Origin: CAZQYB01 sp964582985
GTDB taxonomy: Bacteria; Planctomycetota; Phycisphaerae; Sedimentisphaerales; Anaerobacaceae
Assembly: GCA_964582985.1 (NCBI GenBank)
Contig: CAZOUM010000006.1
Coordinates: 1 to 64,000, forward strand
Reading direction: 5' to 3'
DNA: 64,000 bases
Made by a program: the position numbers and the translations under genes. Positions within the stretch are counted from its first letter, which is position 1. Each line of letters starts with the position of its first letter. The notes below the pieces were generated by a model. That model saw only the letters and a program-made list of their open reading frames with translations. It was not told where the DNA came from and made no database searches. Shown one piece after another: positions 7,707 to 17,385 of this stretch.

Positions 7707-10700
7707 TTACTCAGGCCACAGTTGCTGGGCAAGCCAGCTATTTGCGAGGACAGCGAAGTCCTTGAGGTCGACAATGCTGTCCTCGTATACGTCTGCTGTG
7801 TTTTGGCCGCTTTGGAGCCACTGGCCTGCCACTATTTCAACGTCGGCAAAGTCAACAATGCAATTGTTGCTCAGGTCAACTGCTGCAAGCTCCTCCGAAC
7901 GATATGAAAGTATACATCTGGGCGGATACAGACTAATATCGTCAAAGTATACGGTACCTGTGCCACCAGGAATGAACAGATTATACCTGTCACCAAAACC
8001 GATATAAACCGTGTTGACATCAGTCAAGTCTACACCGCCATTGTTGAAATCCTGCAGGTCAATATTCCACACTTGCCACTGCGCAATCCTTATGTCATTC
8101 AGCTCTTCATCTTCGCCGTCGCCGTACCTGACTTCTGCATAATGGCCATCGCCATCTTTTAGACCGACATACATCTGCTCCATATCACCGGCATCATTGT
8201 TTGGATTGCCGTAGAAGTACAACGTCAACGCTTTTACGCCGAACGTGGTCCAGTTGCAGGGGTCGGGGTATTGGCGTTCTATCTCGGAGTAATAGCCGGC
8301 GCCAAAATTATAGCCGTTCCAGTATGTATACTTCATCGATTGCTGGCCCTGGCGGACCGGGTCACCTGGAGCCGTCCCGACGTCGAGTGCCGAGCCGGTC
8401 AAGTTCACTGTACCGTAAATCCACTCATCAGATATTGGATGAGGACTGCCCGAACCCGGCGTATATGACTCCATATCATCAACGACAATATACTCTACCA
8501 TAGCAAAGCTCCAGACGTCGCCTTTGCGTATATTGCCGTCATTGACCTCATCAATCCGCCAGTAGTAAGTCTGAGCAGATTCAAGCCCGGAGCAGCCATA
8601 CGTATTTGCATCAAGGTTCTGTGTGCCCATATATGTATCCAAAGTCAGCGTAGTATTGGCATCGTTAACGTCGTACGAATTAGTACCAAAGTACACATCG
8701 TGCGCAGCTGCGAGGGCTCCCGGCGTCCAGCTTAGGATTGTATTTGTTGACGCACTCCAGGTGCCGTTTGCGGGGTTGGGGTCACGGGCTTTTCCATCGT
8801 CGACCGTAAAATGCCAGACCTGGCCTTCGAGCGTCTCGCCCTCATTGACCTCATCAATCCGCCAATAGTAAATGGTGGCTAATTCAAGCAGTCCGCAGGG
8901 GTCATAGCTGTTGGCATCAAGGTCTTGTCTGCCTTCGTATTCGTCCGAAGATGTAGTCGCAGCTTCCACAGCGTCGGAATCGGTGCCAAAGTACACATCA
9001 TGTGAAGCTGCGTGCTGGCCCGGCCTCCATTCAAGTACCACATTTGGATGTACATTTTCGGCGTCATCGGCTGGGCCGGGACTGCCGGCAGGTGTTATGT
9101 CAGTGCCGGTGGTAAAGCTCCAGACATTGCCTTTGGTCATAGGTGGATAGTCCGAACAAGGAGGCTCAGGGCTATGTATCTCATCAATCCGCCAGTAGTA
9201 CGTCTTCCACAACTCAAGCGGTTGAGGGTCAACGCCATCTACATCAGGGTCGAACGTCTCCTCGCCCGGATTGAAATAACCCTTGAATATGCCTGTACTG
9301 GTGGCGGTAGCATTCAGGACTGCGTCATAATCATCGCCAAGGTACACAGCGTGCCTGAACAGGCAGTTTCCCGCCTGCCAGCTGAGGACTACATCTACAG
9401 ACTGGTTCCCGGCACTATCTGGTGGGCTTGGGTCCCAGGCCTCCGGCGGCGGCTGCCAGAGGGTTTGCAGCACGAGCCTGTCGTAAGGCCGGCCGTTGCG
9501 CATGTGGACGCCAAGGACATCTATCATACTGGGCTGCTCGCCGCTGTTGTTGTCGGTCCAGGTGTATGTTCTGTCGTTGTAGGTAATTAACATCTCTATA
9601 GAGCTGGAAGATGTCCGCTTAAGCCGCAAGGTCAACAACGACCACGTTCCGGGAGGGCACTCAAAGCCGGGAATGTAATCCTCAAGCCCTTCATTAATGC
9701 TCATGAGACTATCCGAATCGACCGGCTTCTTGGCAAAATTGCCGGTCTTGTGGGTTTCGGGCTTGTCGGGGCCTTTACAATACTCAACCCAGCGTGTGGG
9801 TCCGTCCAACATGTTCGGACCAAAGCGCCAGTTGTAGCCTTTGTAGCCGACAAACATAGAGTTGTTATGACCCATTCCGTCGGACGTGATATATTCTCCA
9901 TCCGCCTCAAACATCCCGAAACGGAAGTCGCTGGTTCCCGCGATACAGGTAATATCGTCGTCAAGGCAATAAGGATCACAGCCGAAGCAATCCGGACAAT
10001 CATGGTCACCGTCGGTCAGCAGCCAGTACGAAATCTCCACTACATCGTCGACGTCGCTTATATCCTGGGCGGGGATACGGGTTATGAATTGCCCCTCCTT
10101 CTCAGGGTCCCACTCCAGGTCACCGTCGGTGTTTACAAACGGTCCGCCCGAATTTTCAGAATAGTACCAGACCAGTCCGTCCCACACAACTCCCTGCTCA
10201 TTGTCGATAATGGAATAGGTGTGCTGGCTCGTTGTCCCCAGCGTGGCGTTGACCGGATTAGACAGGGACAGCACAATAGTCTCAACTTCTTCTTCGAGCG
10301 AATCGTCAATGATGTCGATACTAATGTACTCCGTGGTGTCGAGCGGGTTAAACTGCAAGGTCCCATCAGCCAGTATATAGTCGACACCATTGGTGGCGGT
10401 GCCTCCGGTGACTGCGTAATCTACCGTTACTATCTCATCGCTGGCAACGGAAAGCTCTACGGCAATCATCACCGGTGTGCTGTCCTCCTGACCCGTACTG
10501 GTCGCGGTATTAAAGAAAACCTTGGGCCGCGTATCGGAAATCGTGTAAGTATGCTGGTCAACTCCCAGCACTACATCAAGGCCTGTAGCGTTCGACAACT
10601 CCAGGATGATGGTCTCATCTTCCTCCGGCTCACCGTCATTGACAATATCGATGCTGATGTTCTTGGTGGTCTGGCCGGGGCTGAAAATTAGAGTATCGGG

Positions 10701-11456
10701 CGTAAGGGTGTAGTCACCGCCGGGGGTGGCAGTCCCGCCGATAGCAGCGTACTGCACCGTATAGGTTTCGCCTGGTTCGGGGTTGATGAGGTTGACCGGA
10801 ACAAGCGCCGGACTGATAGTCTCGACGCCGCCGGAAGCATCGGACCCAAACGTTATGGTGGGGGCATTTAGCTCAAGGACAAAGCCGTTCAAAAACACCT
10901 GACAGCCGGCACAACCACCGTCAGGGCCCTGGAAACGGATTGAGGCGTCACCGGCACCGGCAATGAAGATACACTCTGCCGGGTTGTCCATGATAGCGTG
11001 ATTCTGGACGATACTGCCGGGCACGGAAACCACCGTTGCGCCGGTAATCGTGACACCGGGAATCGTGGTGTCTCCTTCATCCGTACGACTGTGGTAGCTC
11101 AGCAGTCGGTAACTTGCACCCGGTATGAGGTTGCTAAAGGTAATAATGAAATCCGAGTTGGGGCTTTGTTTCTCATTATCGGCAAACAATAAATCGGTTT
11201 CCACATCAGCCAAGGGGCCGCTGCCGTTGAGGTCTCGACAATCGCACGCCCCCGGGTTGCCGGTTGCAAGGGTCACATCAATGCCCGTTCCGCCAACATT
11301 GCTGTGGGTCCCGCAACTACCCAGACTGATCCAACCGGCTTGCAGAGGACCACATCCACCCACGTCGCACTGCATGATAACAACCCCTGCGTCAGCGCCA
11401 CTAACCAGACCCAGCAGTGAGGCGATAAGAACTGCAAATGTCAATCTGTTGCACAT
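7707..11456 (-). CDS. Large secreted Calx-beta / dockerin-like protein
   Basis: This 1249-residue protein starts with a Sec signal peptide (LTFAVLIASLLGLVSGADA). The layout read from sequence is: an N-terminal beta domain with many Cys (25-195); two Calx-beta domains (about 200-310 and 315-420, each with GGTATxGxDY and an HTY(T/S)I end); a lectin-like region (430-680); three repeats with YYWRIDE and HDVYFGT-type motifs (about 690-1010), probably FN3-like; a galactose-binding-like beta-sandwich (1015-1190, YFDDISLYPPR); and a C-terminal pair of EF-hand/dockerin-like repeats (DLSNNCIVDFADVEIVAGQW and DSIVDLKDFAVLANSWL). Calcium binding and extracellular carbohydrate or matrix attachment are inferred. 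A strong AGGAGGAG precedes the ATG. Its relatives are abundant in Phycisphaerae. Confidence 0.82.
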   Translation of the reverse strand: MCNRLTFAVLIASLLGLVSGADAGVVIMQCDVGGCGPLQAGWISLGSCGTHSNVGGTGIDVTLATGNPGACDCRDLNGSGPLADVETDLLFADNEKQSPNSDFIITFSNLIPGASYRLLSYHSRTDEGDTTIPGVTITGATVVSVPGSIVQNHAIMDNPAECIFIAGAGDASIRFQGPDGGCAGCQVFLNGFVLELNAPTITFGSDASGGVETISPALVPVNLINPEPGETYTVQYAAIGGTATPGGDYTLTPDTLIFSPGQTTKNISIDIVNDGEPEEDETIILELSNATGLDVVLGVDQHTYTISDTRPKVFFNTATSTGQEDSTPVMIAVELSVASDEIVTVDYAVTGGTATNGVDYILADGTLQFNPLDTTEYISIDIIDDSLEEEVETIVLSLSNPVNATLGTTSQHTYSIIDNEQGVVWDGLVWYYSENSGGPFVNTDGDLEWDPEKEGQFITRIPAQDISDVDDVVEISYWLLTDGDHDCPDCFGCDPYCLDDDITCIAGTSDFRFGMFEADGEYITSDGMGHNNSMFVGYKGYNWRFGPNMLDGPTRWVEYCKGPDKPETHKTGNFAKKPVDSDSLMSINEGLEDYIPGFECPPGTWSLLTLRLKRTSSSSIEMLITYNDRTYTWTDNNSGEQPSMIDVLGVHMRNGRPYDRLVLQTLWQPPPEAWDPSPPDSAGNQSVDVVLSWQAGNCLFRHAVYLGDDYDAVLNATATSTGIFKGYFNPGEETFDPDVDGVDPQPLELWKTYYWRIDEIHSPEPPCSDYPPMTKGNVWSFTTGTDITPAGSPGPADDAENVHPNVVLEWRPGQHAASHDVYFGTDSDAVEAATTSSDEYEGRQDLDANSYDPCGLLELATIYYWRIDEVNEGETLEGQVWHFTVDDGKARDPNPANGTWSASTNTILSWTPGALAAAHDVYFGTNSYDVNDANTTLTLDTYMGTQNLDANTYGCSGLESAQTYYWRIDEVNDGNIRKGDVWSFAMVEYIVVDDMESYTPGSGSPHPISDEWIYGTVNLTGSALDVGTAPGDPVRQGQQSMKYTYWNGYNFGAGYYSEIERQYPDPCNWTTFGVKALTLYFYGNPNNDAGDMEQMYVGLKDGDGHYAEVRYGDGEDEELNDIRIAQWQVWNIDLQDFNNGGVDLTDVNTVYIGFGDRYNLFIPGGTGTVYFDDISLYPPRCILSYRSEELAAVDLSNNCIVDFADVEIVAGQWLQSGQNTADVYEDSIVDLKDFAVLANSWLAQQLWPE

Positions 11457-11704
11457 AATACTCCTCCTGTCAAATCTCCAAGCGTATTAACTACAAGCAC
11501 TTACAAAAATACAGAGATGGTTTTATATTTTCTTCGTACATTATAAGCCGCTATATCCGGGTGTGCCTTATTTAGGTACCATAATTATACGTTTTTGCGC
11601 AAATAAAACAAGTTCTTTTTACCAAATGAGCACAACGGCGGGTTTTCCGTGCGCCGGATGAAAAATCCAGCAAAGAGCAAAACAAAGGACGGCGAATTAA
11701 ATAT
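11457..11704. other. Divergent intergenic region
   Basis: The region separates the large secreted gene (minus) from trxA (plus). On the minus strand a TATAAT box is present near 11540 without a good -35 partner, and a GACAGGAGGAG ribosome-binding site adjoins the secreted gene. No further gene is visible. Confidence 0.4.
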
Positions 11705-11733
11705 TTGACAGGCCTGCGCCTCATCGGTAGAAT
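11705..11733 (+). promoter_or_regulatory. Sigma-70 promoter of trxA
   Basis: A consensus TTGACA at 11705-11710 and TAGAAT at 11728-11733 are separated by exactly 17 bases. This places transcription start about 35 bases before the trxA ATG. Confidence 0.75.
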
Positions 11734-11773
11734 ACCGTTGTTTGTCCGCAAGTGATATGGAAAGGATTGAGCA

Positions 11774-12100
11774 ATGGTTGGTAATGTAATTGAGTTGACT
11801 GACGCGACGTTTGATGAGGTTGTTCATAGCTCCGATGTGCCGGTGCTGGTTGATTTCTGGGCACCGTGGTGTGGGCCTTGCAAAATGATGGGGCCTATCC
11901 TGGAAGAAGTTGGGGATGAATATACGGCTAAGGCAAAGATTTGCAGGCTAAACACCGACGAAGCTCGTGACAGTGCTATCGAGTTCGGCATAAGTGCGAT
12001 ACCGACCGTAATTCTGTTCAAGGACGGTCAGGTTCAGAAAAAATGGGTTGGTTTGACCAGCAAAAAAGACATCGCTGCCGCAATAGACAAGCTGCTTTGA
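11774..12100 (+). CDS. trxA: Thioredoxin
   Basis: This is a cytoplasmic disulfide reductase of 108 residues, the standard thioredoxin length. The active site WCGPC is at residues 32-36 and the cis-proline loop AIPT at 76-79, with the usual VDFWAP strand before the active site. GGAAAGGA lies a few bases before the ATG, and a near-consensus promoter lies further upstream. It is monocistronic and converges with the gene at 12184. Confidence 0.97.
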   Translation: MVGNVIELTDATFDEVVHSSDVPVLVDFWAPWCGPCKMMGPILEEVGDEYTAKAKICRLNTDEARDSAIEFGISAIPTVILFKDGQVQKKWVGLTSKKDIAAAIDKLL

Positions 12101-12183
12101 CAAGGCCTAATTGAGTCTTATGTTTAAGCGCTGGTTCGGCGGGGTTATTTCAATATCTATTCTGGCTATCGGCAGTTCAAAAC

Positions 12184-12627
12184 TTAATACCAGACCGTAA
12201 CTATAATATTAGGCTCGGTCTTTTTGGCTTGGACTTCGCCTGTCGTGATATTTGTTCGTTTTACCACAAGGCTGGGATTGTTCTTCAACCAGTTGCTAAT
12301 CTGCTTATCGAGAAAGTCCATGGCTCCCGGATGCAGTTTCGTAAAGAAGGTCTTTACGCCTGTGATTCTTTGGGAAGAAACTACTTTTTTCACCGGCTGG
12401 GCAGCTGACTCCAGCTCGGACGCTTTTGCTGCGCTGCCGCCGCCCAGGTTCAGAGGCGAATGTGAGACCTCTGTATTGGCAGTCTCGTCGTCAAAAGGAA
12501 TCGGCTTTGAATCAGGCGTAACTGCGCTCATATCGCCATAGACAATCATGTCGTCGAGGTCTTCGCTACCAAAATCTTTGGTCTCAAAATCTCTGCTATC
12601 AACATCGTCCACAGGTCTATCCTCCAT
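12184..12627 (-). CDS. Conserved-looking protein of unknown function
   Basis: I do not recognise this 147-residue protein. The first 75 residues are acidic and probably disordered (DSRDFETKDFGSEDLDDMIV). The last 60 look folded: TGVKTFFTKLHPGAMDFLDK, then ISNWLKNNPSLVVKRTN and a beta-strand end NIIVTVWY. The pattern of TGEV followed by Thr and Lys suggests a small alpha/beta domain. There is no signal peptide. The ribosome-binding site before the ATG is weak. It converges with trxA and lies downstream of the secretin-like gene. Confidence 0.55.
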   Translation of the reverse strand: MEDRPVDDVDSRDFETKDFGSEDLDDMIVYGDMSAVTPDSKPIPFDDETANTEVSHSPLNLGGGSAAKASELESAAQPVKKVVSSQRITGVKTFFTKLHPGAMDFLDKQISNWLKNNPSLVVKRTNITTGEVQAKKTEPNIIVTVWY

Positions 12628-12737
12628 TAAGGACTAATTTCTACATCATTTAGTATAAACAACCGATGGCTGAACGTCAAGCAAAAAAGCTGCACAGTTT
12701 GTGGGCTGGTGTTTAGTTTGCTTTGTGCGGCGCTAAT

Positions 12738-13018
12738 TTAGGTGTTTTTGAGCGTTAGCTTCGGATTTTTGCTGCTTTGTGCAGCAAGTTTGCTCTCACT
12801 CGGCATTCGGTTTTTCAGCTTTTTTTGGGCCTTTTCGGCAAGAAGCTGGTCGGTCGTCTTGAGAAGTTTCGTTTTTATTTGCTCGATTTCCTGGAGAGTT
12901 TCGGCTTTCTCTATTTCGGCCTTGAGGCGTTCGTACTCAGCCTCGCGGCCCGCCGCCCAACATATTTGGTGTATGCAGCAGACTCAAATAGATCGGCAGC
13001 GTTTCGCTCAAGGCCGTT
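12738..13018 (-). pseudogene. Frameshifted coiled-coil tail behind the secretin-like gene
   Basis: Directly after the secretin TGA (13019-13021), and in the same frame, 26 codons encode NGLERNAADLFESAAYTKYV plus GRRAAR. The coding pattern then jumps frame at about 12941-12947, in a GC-rich run, into a Lys/Glu coiled coil. This begins REAEYERLKAEIEKAETLQE, contains KLLKTTDQLLAEKAQKKLKN and ends at a TAA at 12738. Neither piece has an ATG, GTG or TTG start. It is either an eroded C-terminal extension or downstream gene, or a sequencing error. Confidence 0.5.
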
Positions 13019-14245
13019 TCACACTTTCGGCTTGGCCATCTTTCGCCTCATCTCTTCTATCATTTCGGTGTGTTTGACGCCGCCGGATGAAATTGTGGGG
13101 GTAAGAATGAAAATAACCTCTGTGGCCTTTTCCTCAAAATCTTTACTTGAGAACAGTACGCCAAGAAGTGGAATGTCCTTGAAGAAAGGAACGCCGCGGA
13201 CTACCGCTCGCTCCTCGCTTTTTCTCATACCGCCGATGACTAAGCTATCGCCTGGTTTTATTCGGTTTTCCGCGACTTCAATGGTACGCTCAGTAATAAT
13301 CGATGTCTGAACAACGCCTTCCGGTTTGGATTTTGAGCCAAGCTGTATCTTCGTAGACAGACCTATGAAGCCGTCGGAATAGACATAAGGAGTGACCTCG
13401 AGTAAGTCTTCAACCCACTGATACTCGGTCAGGCTAAATGGCTCATCGAAGCCTTCTTTTATCAGTATCTTTTCGAGCGGGACGTTGTCCCTCATCTTGA
13501 TAATACCTTTTTGGCCGTTTACCGTTTCGATAGTCGGGTTCATCAGGATTCTGAGGTATCCTCTCGAAACGAGCACATCAACTACAGCCCTGAACTCATG
13601 GCCGGTTATGCCCTGGTCTTTCCAGTAGCCGAGGTCCAGGCCGAATGTGGAACGCCTGGATTCTCGCAAAGAAGCGCCTGGGAACGCCGGCAGCAGGTTG
13701 CCGGAAGAGTCCGTTTTACCTCCGAGCGTCATTTTCTCGCCCAGCAGGTTCTCTATCTTGATTGTGGTTTCCCAGTCCATTGTTACGTCGGCGAAGCGTT
13801 CGAGTATCAGGCAGTTGATGTTTACCTGGATTGGAGGAACGTCAACCAGATTCAGAAACTCAATAGTCGCCTTAGCATCATCAACGGTAGGGCATTTGAC
13901 AATCAACTGGTTTGTAGCGGGACTCTCGCTGACCGTATAGCCGAGTTGTTCTTTAATAAGAGTTGATAGCTTGTCCACCGTGTGATGCTTTGTAAAGTAG
14001 AACAGCTTCGCACCGTCTTTGCCTTCCATAATCCTGGGCTCAGCGAGGTAAATATCGGGCAGTGGGGTATTTAAGTTAGGCACTTCCCGAATCTGCGATA
14101 AATCTTCGAGTATGGTCTGCGACTGAATTTCTGTGGGTTTCTGGGCGAAAAAGTCCCCACAGCCGCCGAAACAGAGCAGCGAAAGAACGGGCAAAGCCCA
14201 CAATAACCTTGGTCTATCGATGAATTTGAGAAGGTAGCTGAACAT
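13019..14245 (-). CDS. Secretin-family (type II/III secretion, GspD/PilQ-like) lipoprotein
   Basis: This 408-residue protein has a lipoprotein signal (LLWALPVLSLLCFGGC, lipid anchor on Cys about residue 29). A short N-domain section (KLFYFTKHHTVDKLSTLIKE, then VDDAKATIEFLNLVDVPPIQ) is typical of secretin N1/N3 folds. The C-terminal secretin domain ends with the hallmark GDSLVIGGMRKSEERAVVRG, VPFFKDIPLLGVLFSSK and TEVIFILTPTI. Full secretins are usually longer and have more N-domains; this is a short form, so it may build a small outer-membrane channel or only a secretin-like ring. No pilus or Gsp ATPase genes lie nearby. The codon after the stop continues into a coding-looking tail. Confidence 0.82.
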   Translation of the reverse strand: MFSYLLKFIDRPRLLWALPVLSLLCFGGCGDFFAQKPTEIQSQTILEDLSQIREVPNLNTPLPDIYLAEPRIMEGKDGAKLFYFTKHHTVDKLSTLIKEQLGYTVSESPATNQLIVKCPTVDDAKATIEFLNLVDVPPIQVNINCLILERFADVTMDWETTIKIENLLGEKMTLGGKTDSSGNLLPAFPGASLRESRRSTFGLDLGYWKDQGITGHEFRAVVDVLVSRGYLRILMNPTIETVNGQKGIIKMRDNVPLEKILIKEGFDEPFSLTEYQWVEDLLEVTPYVYSDGFIGLSTKIQLGSKSKPEGVVQTSIITERTIEVAENRIKPGDSLVIGGMRKSEERAVVRGVPFFKDIPLLGVLFSSKDFEEKATEVIFILTPTISSGGVKHTEMIEEMRRKMAKPKV

Positions 14246-14626
14246 AACGAAACCACGCCTAACCCAACAAATATGGATTACATTTGTTATATCGTACTTT
14301 TTCTGAGCTGTTCATTAAAATTGTTCGGGTGGGCCAAAATATAATGACTAAGCTCACTCGCTGTGCTAATCTCTGAAAAATTGCTTAGCATTTTTTGTAT
14401 TTGACGTGCAGCCGTGCTGATTTTATTCAATATTTTCTTAGAAGAAGCAACTTGCGCACGGTCCGTAGCGAAATTTTTTGCGGTAAAAGAGTGATTCTGA
14501 AGTGTGTAATTCTTCGGTAAACGGTCAGAACATAACAGTAGTCGTAGGATTGATATAAAACAGTCCAAATGCGTAAACTGCACGAATCCGCATCTTTAAG
14601 AGAGTTCGGAATTTCACTCTGAAGTT
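14246..14626. other. AT-rich divergent intergenic region
   Basis: The region lies between the secretin-like gene (minus) and rimO (plus). A 98-codon open frame on the minus strand (14287-14583) has no ribosome-binding site and a low-complexity Ser/Asn composition, so I do not call it a gene. Promoters for both neighbours must lie here, but I cannot single out convincing boxes. Confidence 0.35.
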
Positions 14627-15982
14627 ATGACGAGGAAAAAACACAAGTCGGTAACAGTTGGCTTCGTAGCGCTGGGCTGTCCGAAGAACATAGTCGACAG
14701 CGAAAGGATGCTGGCCGAAATCGCCCAGGCGGGCTTGGTAATAACCACCGAGCCCGAAAATGCCGACGTCGTGGTAATCAATACCTGTGGTTTCATCGCA
14801 CCTGCCAAAGCCGAGGCGCTCGAAGCAATAGACGACGCTGTGGCCTGGAAGACCACCGGCACCGTAAAAAAGATAATCGTCGCAGGCTGCCTGCCGGAAA
14901 GATTGGGCCGGGAGCTACTTGACCAAGCTGATGGCATCGATGCCATTATCGGCCTCGGCCAGCGAGATGCAATAGTCCAGATAATCAAAAATACCCTCAT
15001 CTCGGATGAAAAGGCGGCTTTCCTCGAGCACGCGTGTGAAACAACCCGAGCGGGTATACTCGATGATAGAGCGAGATTACTCATCAACTCCGGTCATTGG
15101 GCGTATCTTAGAATCAGCGAAGGCTGTGACCACCGCTGCTCCTTTTGCACCGTACCGTCAATCAGAGGCCGATTCCGAAGTAAACCTCAGGAGCTTATTC
15201 TGGCAGAGGCTGCTGAATTGGTCTCGGCAGGTGTAGTTGAACTAAACGTAATTGCACAGGATACCACCTATTACGGCCGGGATTTGAAAATAAAAAACGC
15301 TTTGCCTGCGCTATTGAAAGAACTCGAAGAAACTGCTGACTTGAGGTGGGTCCGGTTGATGTACGCATATCCTGCTGGAATTGATGAGGAGCTTATCGAA
15401 ACCATCGCAGCCAGTGAGAAAATCGTTCACTATATCGATATGCCCATCCAGCATATAAACAACGAAATTCTAAAAGATATGCGCAGGCCCGATACGAAAG
15501 AACGCATCTGCTCTCTTATTGAAGAATTGCGCTCGGCCATTCCGGATATTGTGCTGCGGACGACCTTTATAGTCGGCTTCCCGGGAGAGACCGAGGAGCA
15601 ATTCGCTGAGCTGCTCGAATTTGTCAAATGGGCCAAGTTTGATGCCCTGGGGTGCTTCAAATACTACCCTGAATCCGGTACTGCCGCAGCCAAGATGCCG
15701 GGCCAGATACCCGACCGGATAAAAGAAGAGCGAGTCGAAGAACTGATGCTGACCCAACAAAAAATCGCCTTTGCCAGGAACAAAAAGCTGCTCGGCGGCA
15801 AACTTACCTGTCTGGTTGATTCTATCGATGCAGGAGGTTCCGGAAAGGGCCGCTTCTACGGTCAGGCCCCCGATATTGACAGTGTGTGCCTGATAGAAAA
15901 TTGCTCGGCAAAGCCGGGATGCTTCATCAGTACGAGAGTGGTTAACACAAAGGGCTACGATTTGATTGTCGAGCAAATTTAG
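14627..15982 (+). CDS. rimO: Ribosomal protein uS12 methylthiotransferase RimO
   Basis: This radical-SAM enzyme adds a methylthio group to a conserved Asp of ribosomal protein uS12. The N-terminal [4Fe-4S] domain has Cys18 (LGCPKN), Cys54 (NTCGFI) and Cys88 (AGCLPE). The radical-SAM CX3CX2C is CDHRCSFC at residues 167-174. A TRAM domain follows near the C-terminus (LGGKLTCLVDSIDAGGSGKG onward). LGCPKNIVDSE and the SEGCDHRCSFC context separate RimO from MiaB. At 451 residues it is of normal length. pgsA starts 37 bases downstream, as in many bacteria where the two are neighbours. Confidence 0.95.
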   Translation: MTRKKHKSVTVGFVALGCPKNIVDSERMLAEIAQAGLVITTEPENADVVVINTCGFIAPAKAEALEAIDDAVAWKTTGTVKKIIVAGCLPERLGRELLDQADGIDAIIGLGQRDAIVQIIKNTLISDEKAAFLEHACETTRAGILDDRARLLINSGHWAYLRISEGCDHRCSFCTVPSIRGRFRSKPQELILAEAAELVSAGVVELNVIAQDTTYYGRDLKIKNALPALLKELEETADLRWVRLMYAYPAGIDEELIETIAASEKIVHYIDMPIQHINNEILKDMRRPDTKERICSLIEELRSAIPDIVLRTTFIVGFPGETEEQFAELLEFVKWAKFDALGCFKYYPESGTAAAKMPGQIPDRIKEERVEELMLTQQKIAFARNKKLLGGKLTCLVDSIDAGGSGKGRFYGQAPDIDSVCLIENCSAKPGCFISTRVVNTKGYDLIVEQI

Positions 15983-16019
15983 TCTTGAACTATTTTACTA
16001 ACAGGATAAACTTTGCGTT

Positions 16020-16634
16020 ATGCTATGGTATATTCCGAACATCTTGACTTTTGCCCGGCTTGGCCTGACCCTTGTTTTCCTTGTTATGATTCTCTACACC
16101 CCCCCACCTTATGCCGAGAGCAGGACTTTCTTTCTTGATATCGCCTTCGTTGTTTTTGTCACTGCGGCCATAACCGATATGCTCGACGGTCCCATTGCCA
16201 GAAGACTGAACGTCACGAGCAAATTCGGCCGAATGATGGACCCGCTGGTCGACAAAGTGCTGGTTTGCGGCACTTTTATTTGTTTTGCAATAATCGGCGA
16301 GCCGAAGCTTTTTGGTCTTTCCTCCACCACCCTTGCAGTAATACATTGGACCGTTGCGGCCATACTTATCCTGAGGGAAGTCTATGTGACGGCATTGCGT
16401 CATATTGCGGAATCTCGCGGCGTCAACTTTGCCGCCACAGCCTCGGGCAAGGTAAAGATGTTTCTGCAATCGTTCGCTATCGGGACGGTGGTAATAAGAA
16501 TGGCCCACGTCCAGACCGCCGCGTGGGGGTATTGGTTCACTACAGTGACATTTGTGGTTATGCTTGCCGTTACCGTTGTTTCAGGAATATGGGCCACCCA
16601 GCGAACATCCTGGAAACAGGTAACAGTCTCTTAG
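16020..16634 (+). CDS. pgsA: CDP-diacylglycerol--glycerol-3-phosphate 3-phosphatidyltransferase
   Basis: This inner-membrane enzyme makes phosphatidylglycerophosphate, the first committed step to phosphatidylglycerol. The CDP-alcohol phosphotransferase motif is complete: D53-x2-D56-G57-x2-A60-R61-x8-G70-x3-D74-x3-D78. Several hydrophobic segments span the 204 residues, the usual length. It lies 37 bases after rimO on the same strand and is probably cotranscribed with it. Confidence 0.93.
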   Translation: MLWYIPNILTFARLGLTLVFLVMILYTPPPYAESRTFFLDIAFVVFVTAAITDMLDGPIARRLNVTSKFGRMMDPLVDKVLVCGTFICFAIIGEPKLFGLSSTTLAVIHWTVAAILILREVYVTALRHIAESRGVNFAATASGKVKMFLQSFAIGTVVIRMAHVQTAAWGYWFTTVTFVVMLAVTVVSGIWATQRTSWKQVTVS

Positions 16635-16707
16635 TCCTTATCTTCGATAAATGCGCTGTCCAATCCTTCCAGACCGGCCCAAGACCTTGTTTTTTTATCA
16701 TAGCGGC

Positions 16708-17385
16708 TTAATATGCTCTCTGTGTCTTATTGGAGTATGAGTCAATAAATTCATCTGTAAGTGCAACAGGCGTCAAAGCCAATCTGTCAAAGATTTCTTG
16801 CTCCAATCTGAAGATTAACGGGTCAACTTTGGCTGTGTTAATCTTACTTTGAGCTTCTGTGCCGTGTAGAAAAGCGTTTCTTTTATGACCTTCCCTTAGT
16901 CTTGTCTTCAGTGGCACAATCCTATCGTGCATAACTCTCATATCGGCATAATAAAGCAATTTCTCTTCCCAGGTACTCGGCCTGGTCTTTTCATCCAGCA
17001 TAGCCATATATCTGTGTTTTTTTACAGTTAAAGCAAGCGCAGGGTACTTTTCTTTTAATATGCTGTACGCAGCATTTTCGTGACCTGTGCCTTTATACGC
17101 TGCTCTTATCTGCTGCCATTTTGCCTCGTTTTGTTCGGTAACAGTCTGCTCAAAATTGCCGTAATCTAAATCCTTGAAATCACAAACCCTGACAATATCG
17201 TGCAGCAAACAAGCTCTATCCACCAAATCGACATCAACAGCTTCGCCTTTTTCTCTTAGTCTCTCCGCCAGAAAGACTCCTAACTTAGCCACAGCCAGAC
17301 TGTGCTTTAGGATATGTGGCGGAACGTGATATTCTTTTATTATCTCGAAACACTGCCGGCGTGTTGGAAGATTAAATTTTTTCAT
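16708..17385 (-). CDS. HD-domain metal-dependent phosphohydrolase
   Basis: This is a 225-residue cytoplasmic HD-superfamily protein. The metal ligands are visible as H28 (ILKHSLAV), H62-D63 (LLHDI) and D148 (YYADMRV), with H102 in GHENAAY. The start overlaps the end of thi4 by 14 bases, so the two are cotranscribed and share the TPP riboswitch upstream. This context suggests a role linked to thiamine metabolism, such as hydrolysis of a phosphorylated intermediate or damaged nucleotide, but the substrate is not known. HD proteins of this size also include nucleotide phosphohydrolases without any vitamin link. Confidence 0.82.
   Translation of the reverse strand: MKKFNLPTRRQCFEIIKEYHVPPHILKHSLAVAKLGVFLAERLREKGEAVDVDLVDRACLLHDIVRVCDFKDLDYGNFEQTVTEQNEAKWQQIRAAYKGTGHENAAYSILKEKYPALALTVKKHRYMAMLDEKTRPSTWEEKLLYYADMRVMHDRIVPLKTRLREGHKRNAFLHGTEAQSKINTAKVDPLIFRLEQEIFDRLALTPVALTDEFIDSYSNKTQRAY

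Noticed and set aside
9750..10691. Open frame of 313 codons opposite the large Calx-beta gene
   Set aside because: Antisense shadow. The minus strand has domain repeats, a signal peptide and a strong ribosome-binding site.
12120..12200. 26-codon hydrophobic frame after trxA
   Set aside because: No ribosome-binding site; it overlaps the end of the convergent gene and is too short to support.
14287..14583. 98-codon minus-strand frame before rimO
   Set aside because: No ribosome-binding site, no recognisable motif and low-complexity composition.
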